Origin: Coriaria nepalensis
Taxonomy: Eukaryota > Streptophyta > Magnoliopsida > Cucurbitales > Coriariaceae
NCBI GenBank assembly: GCA_027186245.1
Contig: CP114481.1
Coordinates: forward strand, 34,007,501-34,071,500
Reading direction: 5' to 3'
DNA: 64,000 nt
Shown here: piece by piece, positions 63,076 to 64,000 of the stretch
Numbering within the stretch: the first letter of the stretch is position 1
How the letters are laid out: each line of letters begins with the position of its first letter
The notes under the pieces: model-generated
What the model was told of the DNA's origin: nothing
The model's input: the letters and a program-made list of their open reading frames with translations, nothing else
Databases searched by the model: none
Position numbers and translations under genes: made by a program

Positions 63076-64000
63076 AGTGTGCATTCGTTTAACTTAAAAT
63101 CATTTCAATGAGTCATTTCCAGTCAATAAGTTATTTCTAACCAAGTCGAACGAATTCAATTTTTGCACTACAAACACAAGTTTTGTGCATAACTTGCAAA
63201 TGATCAATGCAAGAAAAGTGTGCATTCGTTTAACCTTAAAATCATTTCAATGAGTCATTTCAAGTCAGTAAGTTATTTCTAGCCAAGTCGAACGATTTCA
63301 ATTTTTGCACTACAAACACAAGTTTTGTGCATAACTTGCAAGTGATCAATGCAAGGAAAGTGTGCATTCGTTTAACCTTAAAATCATTTCAATGAGTCAT
63401 TTCAAGTCAATGACTTATTTCAAAGCAAGTCGAACGAATTCAATTTTTGCACCACAAACACAAGTTTTGTGGATAACTTGCAAATGATCAATGCAAGGAA
63501 AGTGTGCATTCGTTTAACCTTAAAATCATTTCAATGAGTCATTTCAAGTCAATAAGTTTTTTCTAACCAAGTCGAACGAATTCAATTTTTGCACTACAAA
63601 CACAAGTTTTGTGCATAACATCCAAATGATCATTGCAAGGAAAGTGTGCATTCGTTTAACCTTAAAATCATTTCAATGAGTCATTTCAAGTCAATAACTT
63701 ATTTCAAAGCAGGTCGAACGAATTTTATTTTTGCACTACAAACAGAAGTTTTGTGCATAACTTGCAAATGATCAATGCAAGGAAAGTGTGCATTCGTTTA
63801 ACCTTAAAATCATTTCAATGAGTCATTTCAAGTCAATAACTTATTTCAAAGCAAGTCGAACGAATTCAATTTTTGCAGTACAAACAGAAGTTTTGTGCAT
63901 AACTTGCAAATGATCAATGCAAGGAAAGTGTGCATTCGTTTAACCTTAAAATCATTTCAATGAGTCATTTCAAGTCAATAACTTATTTCAAAGCAAGTCG
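63076..64000. repeat. Satellite to the window end, paralogous to 51.0-51.82 kb
   Basis: Monomers TTATTTCTAACC with GCAAGAAAAG, GTCAGTAAG with CTAGCC and ACGATTTC (63292), GCACCAC with GTGGATAAC, TAAGTTTTTTCTAACC, and AAAGCAGGTCG repeat the 51.0-51.8 kb order at an offset of 12046 bp. The array runs off the window in a partial monomer starting at 63927. Confidence 0.88.

Larger units (their letters stand above)
1..64000 (+). repeat. Satellite DNA array, 142-bp monomer, about 451 copies, all in one orientation
   Basis: The landmark AGTGTGCATT starts at 1, 143, 285, 427, 568 and so on to 63927, spaced 142 or 141 bp throughout. With AGTGTGCATT as position 1, consensus landmarks are: GTTTAACCTTAAAATC at 12-27, ATTTCAA at 28-34, 41-47 and 59-65, TGAGTCA at 35-41, TCGA at 72-75, GAATTC (EcoRI) at 78-83, GCACTAC at 91-97, CACAA-GTT-TTGTG at 101-113, and CTTGCA-AATGATCAA-TGCAAG at 119-139 with a BclI site at its centre. 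Consensus G+C is about 32%. Monomers differ by a few substitutions at recurrent diagnostic positions. I saw no unique sequence, inversion or inserted element. From memory this matches the abundant EcoRI satellite of Tenebrio molitor; that identity was not checked by search. Satellites of this kind are normally heterochromatic and non-coding. Confidence 0.98.

Noticed and set aside
1..64000. CRISPR-like regular repetition
   Set aside because: The whole 142-bp unit is repeated with no unique spacers. The period and A+T-rich, eukaryote-type satellite structure do not fit a CRISPR array.
1..64000. tRNA, rRNA or histone-type tandem gene array
   Set aside because: The monomer has no tRNA arm motifs, rRNA-like GC-rich segments or long coding frame; G+C is about 32% and all open frames are under 70 codons.

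Overview
The whole window is one uninterrupted satellite DNA array. A monomer of about 142 bp, roughly 68% A+T in the consensus, repeats head to tail in one orientation from base 1 to base 64000. Phasing on the AGTGTGCATT landmark gives about 451 complete monomers and a 74-bp partial one starting at 63927. About a quarter are 141 bp long, so the mean period is near 141.7 bp. I found no gene, RNA gene, transposon, inversion or unique sequence, and neither edge of the array is present.

The monomer length, base composition and the EcoRI site (GAATTC) in most monomers match, from memory, the very abundant 142-bp EcoRI satellite of the mealworm beetle Tenebrio molitor, a pericentromeric satellite reported to make up a large part of that genome. 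I could not run a database search, so the species call is recognition, not proof.

The informative layer is the order of monomer variants. Diagnostic substitutions define monomer classes that recur in fixed orders, giving higher-order repeats (HORs) and segmental duplications. Layout: 1-3402 mixed monomers with one C/B/A cassette; 3403-4112 a C(BA)2 cassette; 3971-7802 a tandem 11-monomer HOR (1561 bp); 8087-8796 a second C(BA)2; 8797-12483 a 12-monomer block copied at a 1985-bp offset; 13330-16909 the first copy of a block repeated about 14.4 kb downstream at 27794-31231; 16734-18435 C(BA)2C(BA)3; 19310-25290 an 18-monomer (2554 bp) repeat with a 9-monomer (1276 bp) extra copy; 29531-32646 a tandem 11-monomer HOR (1558 bp); 34598-44228 a modular HOR family with units of 9, 10 and 13 monomers; 35872-36966, 44512-45722 and 46638-47848 three copies of another cassette; 47915-48760 a 282-bp dimer repeated three times; 49186-52940 6- and 12-monomer repeats; 54858-56275 a 5-monomer repeat; 56418-63075 two units of a large HOR (22 and 25 monomers).

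The pattern fits repeated unequal exchange or replication-slippage copying of blocks of 2 to 25 monomers, plus copying over 9-21 kb. Most junctions keep monomer phase, and several crossovers can be placed inside single hybrid monomers. The most interesting results are the modular 9/10/13-monomer grammar at 34-44 kb, the exactly dissectable 22-versus-25-monomer units at 56-63 kb, and a bZIP/AP-1-like heptamer TGA(G/C)TCA in nearly every monomer.
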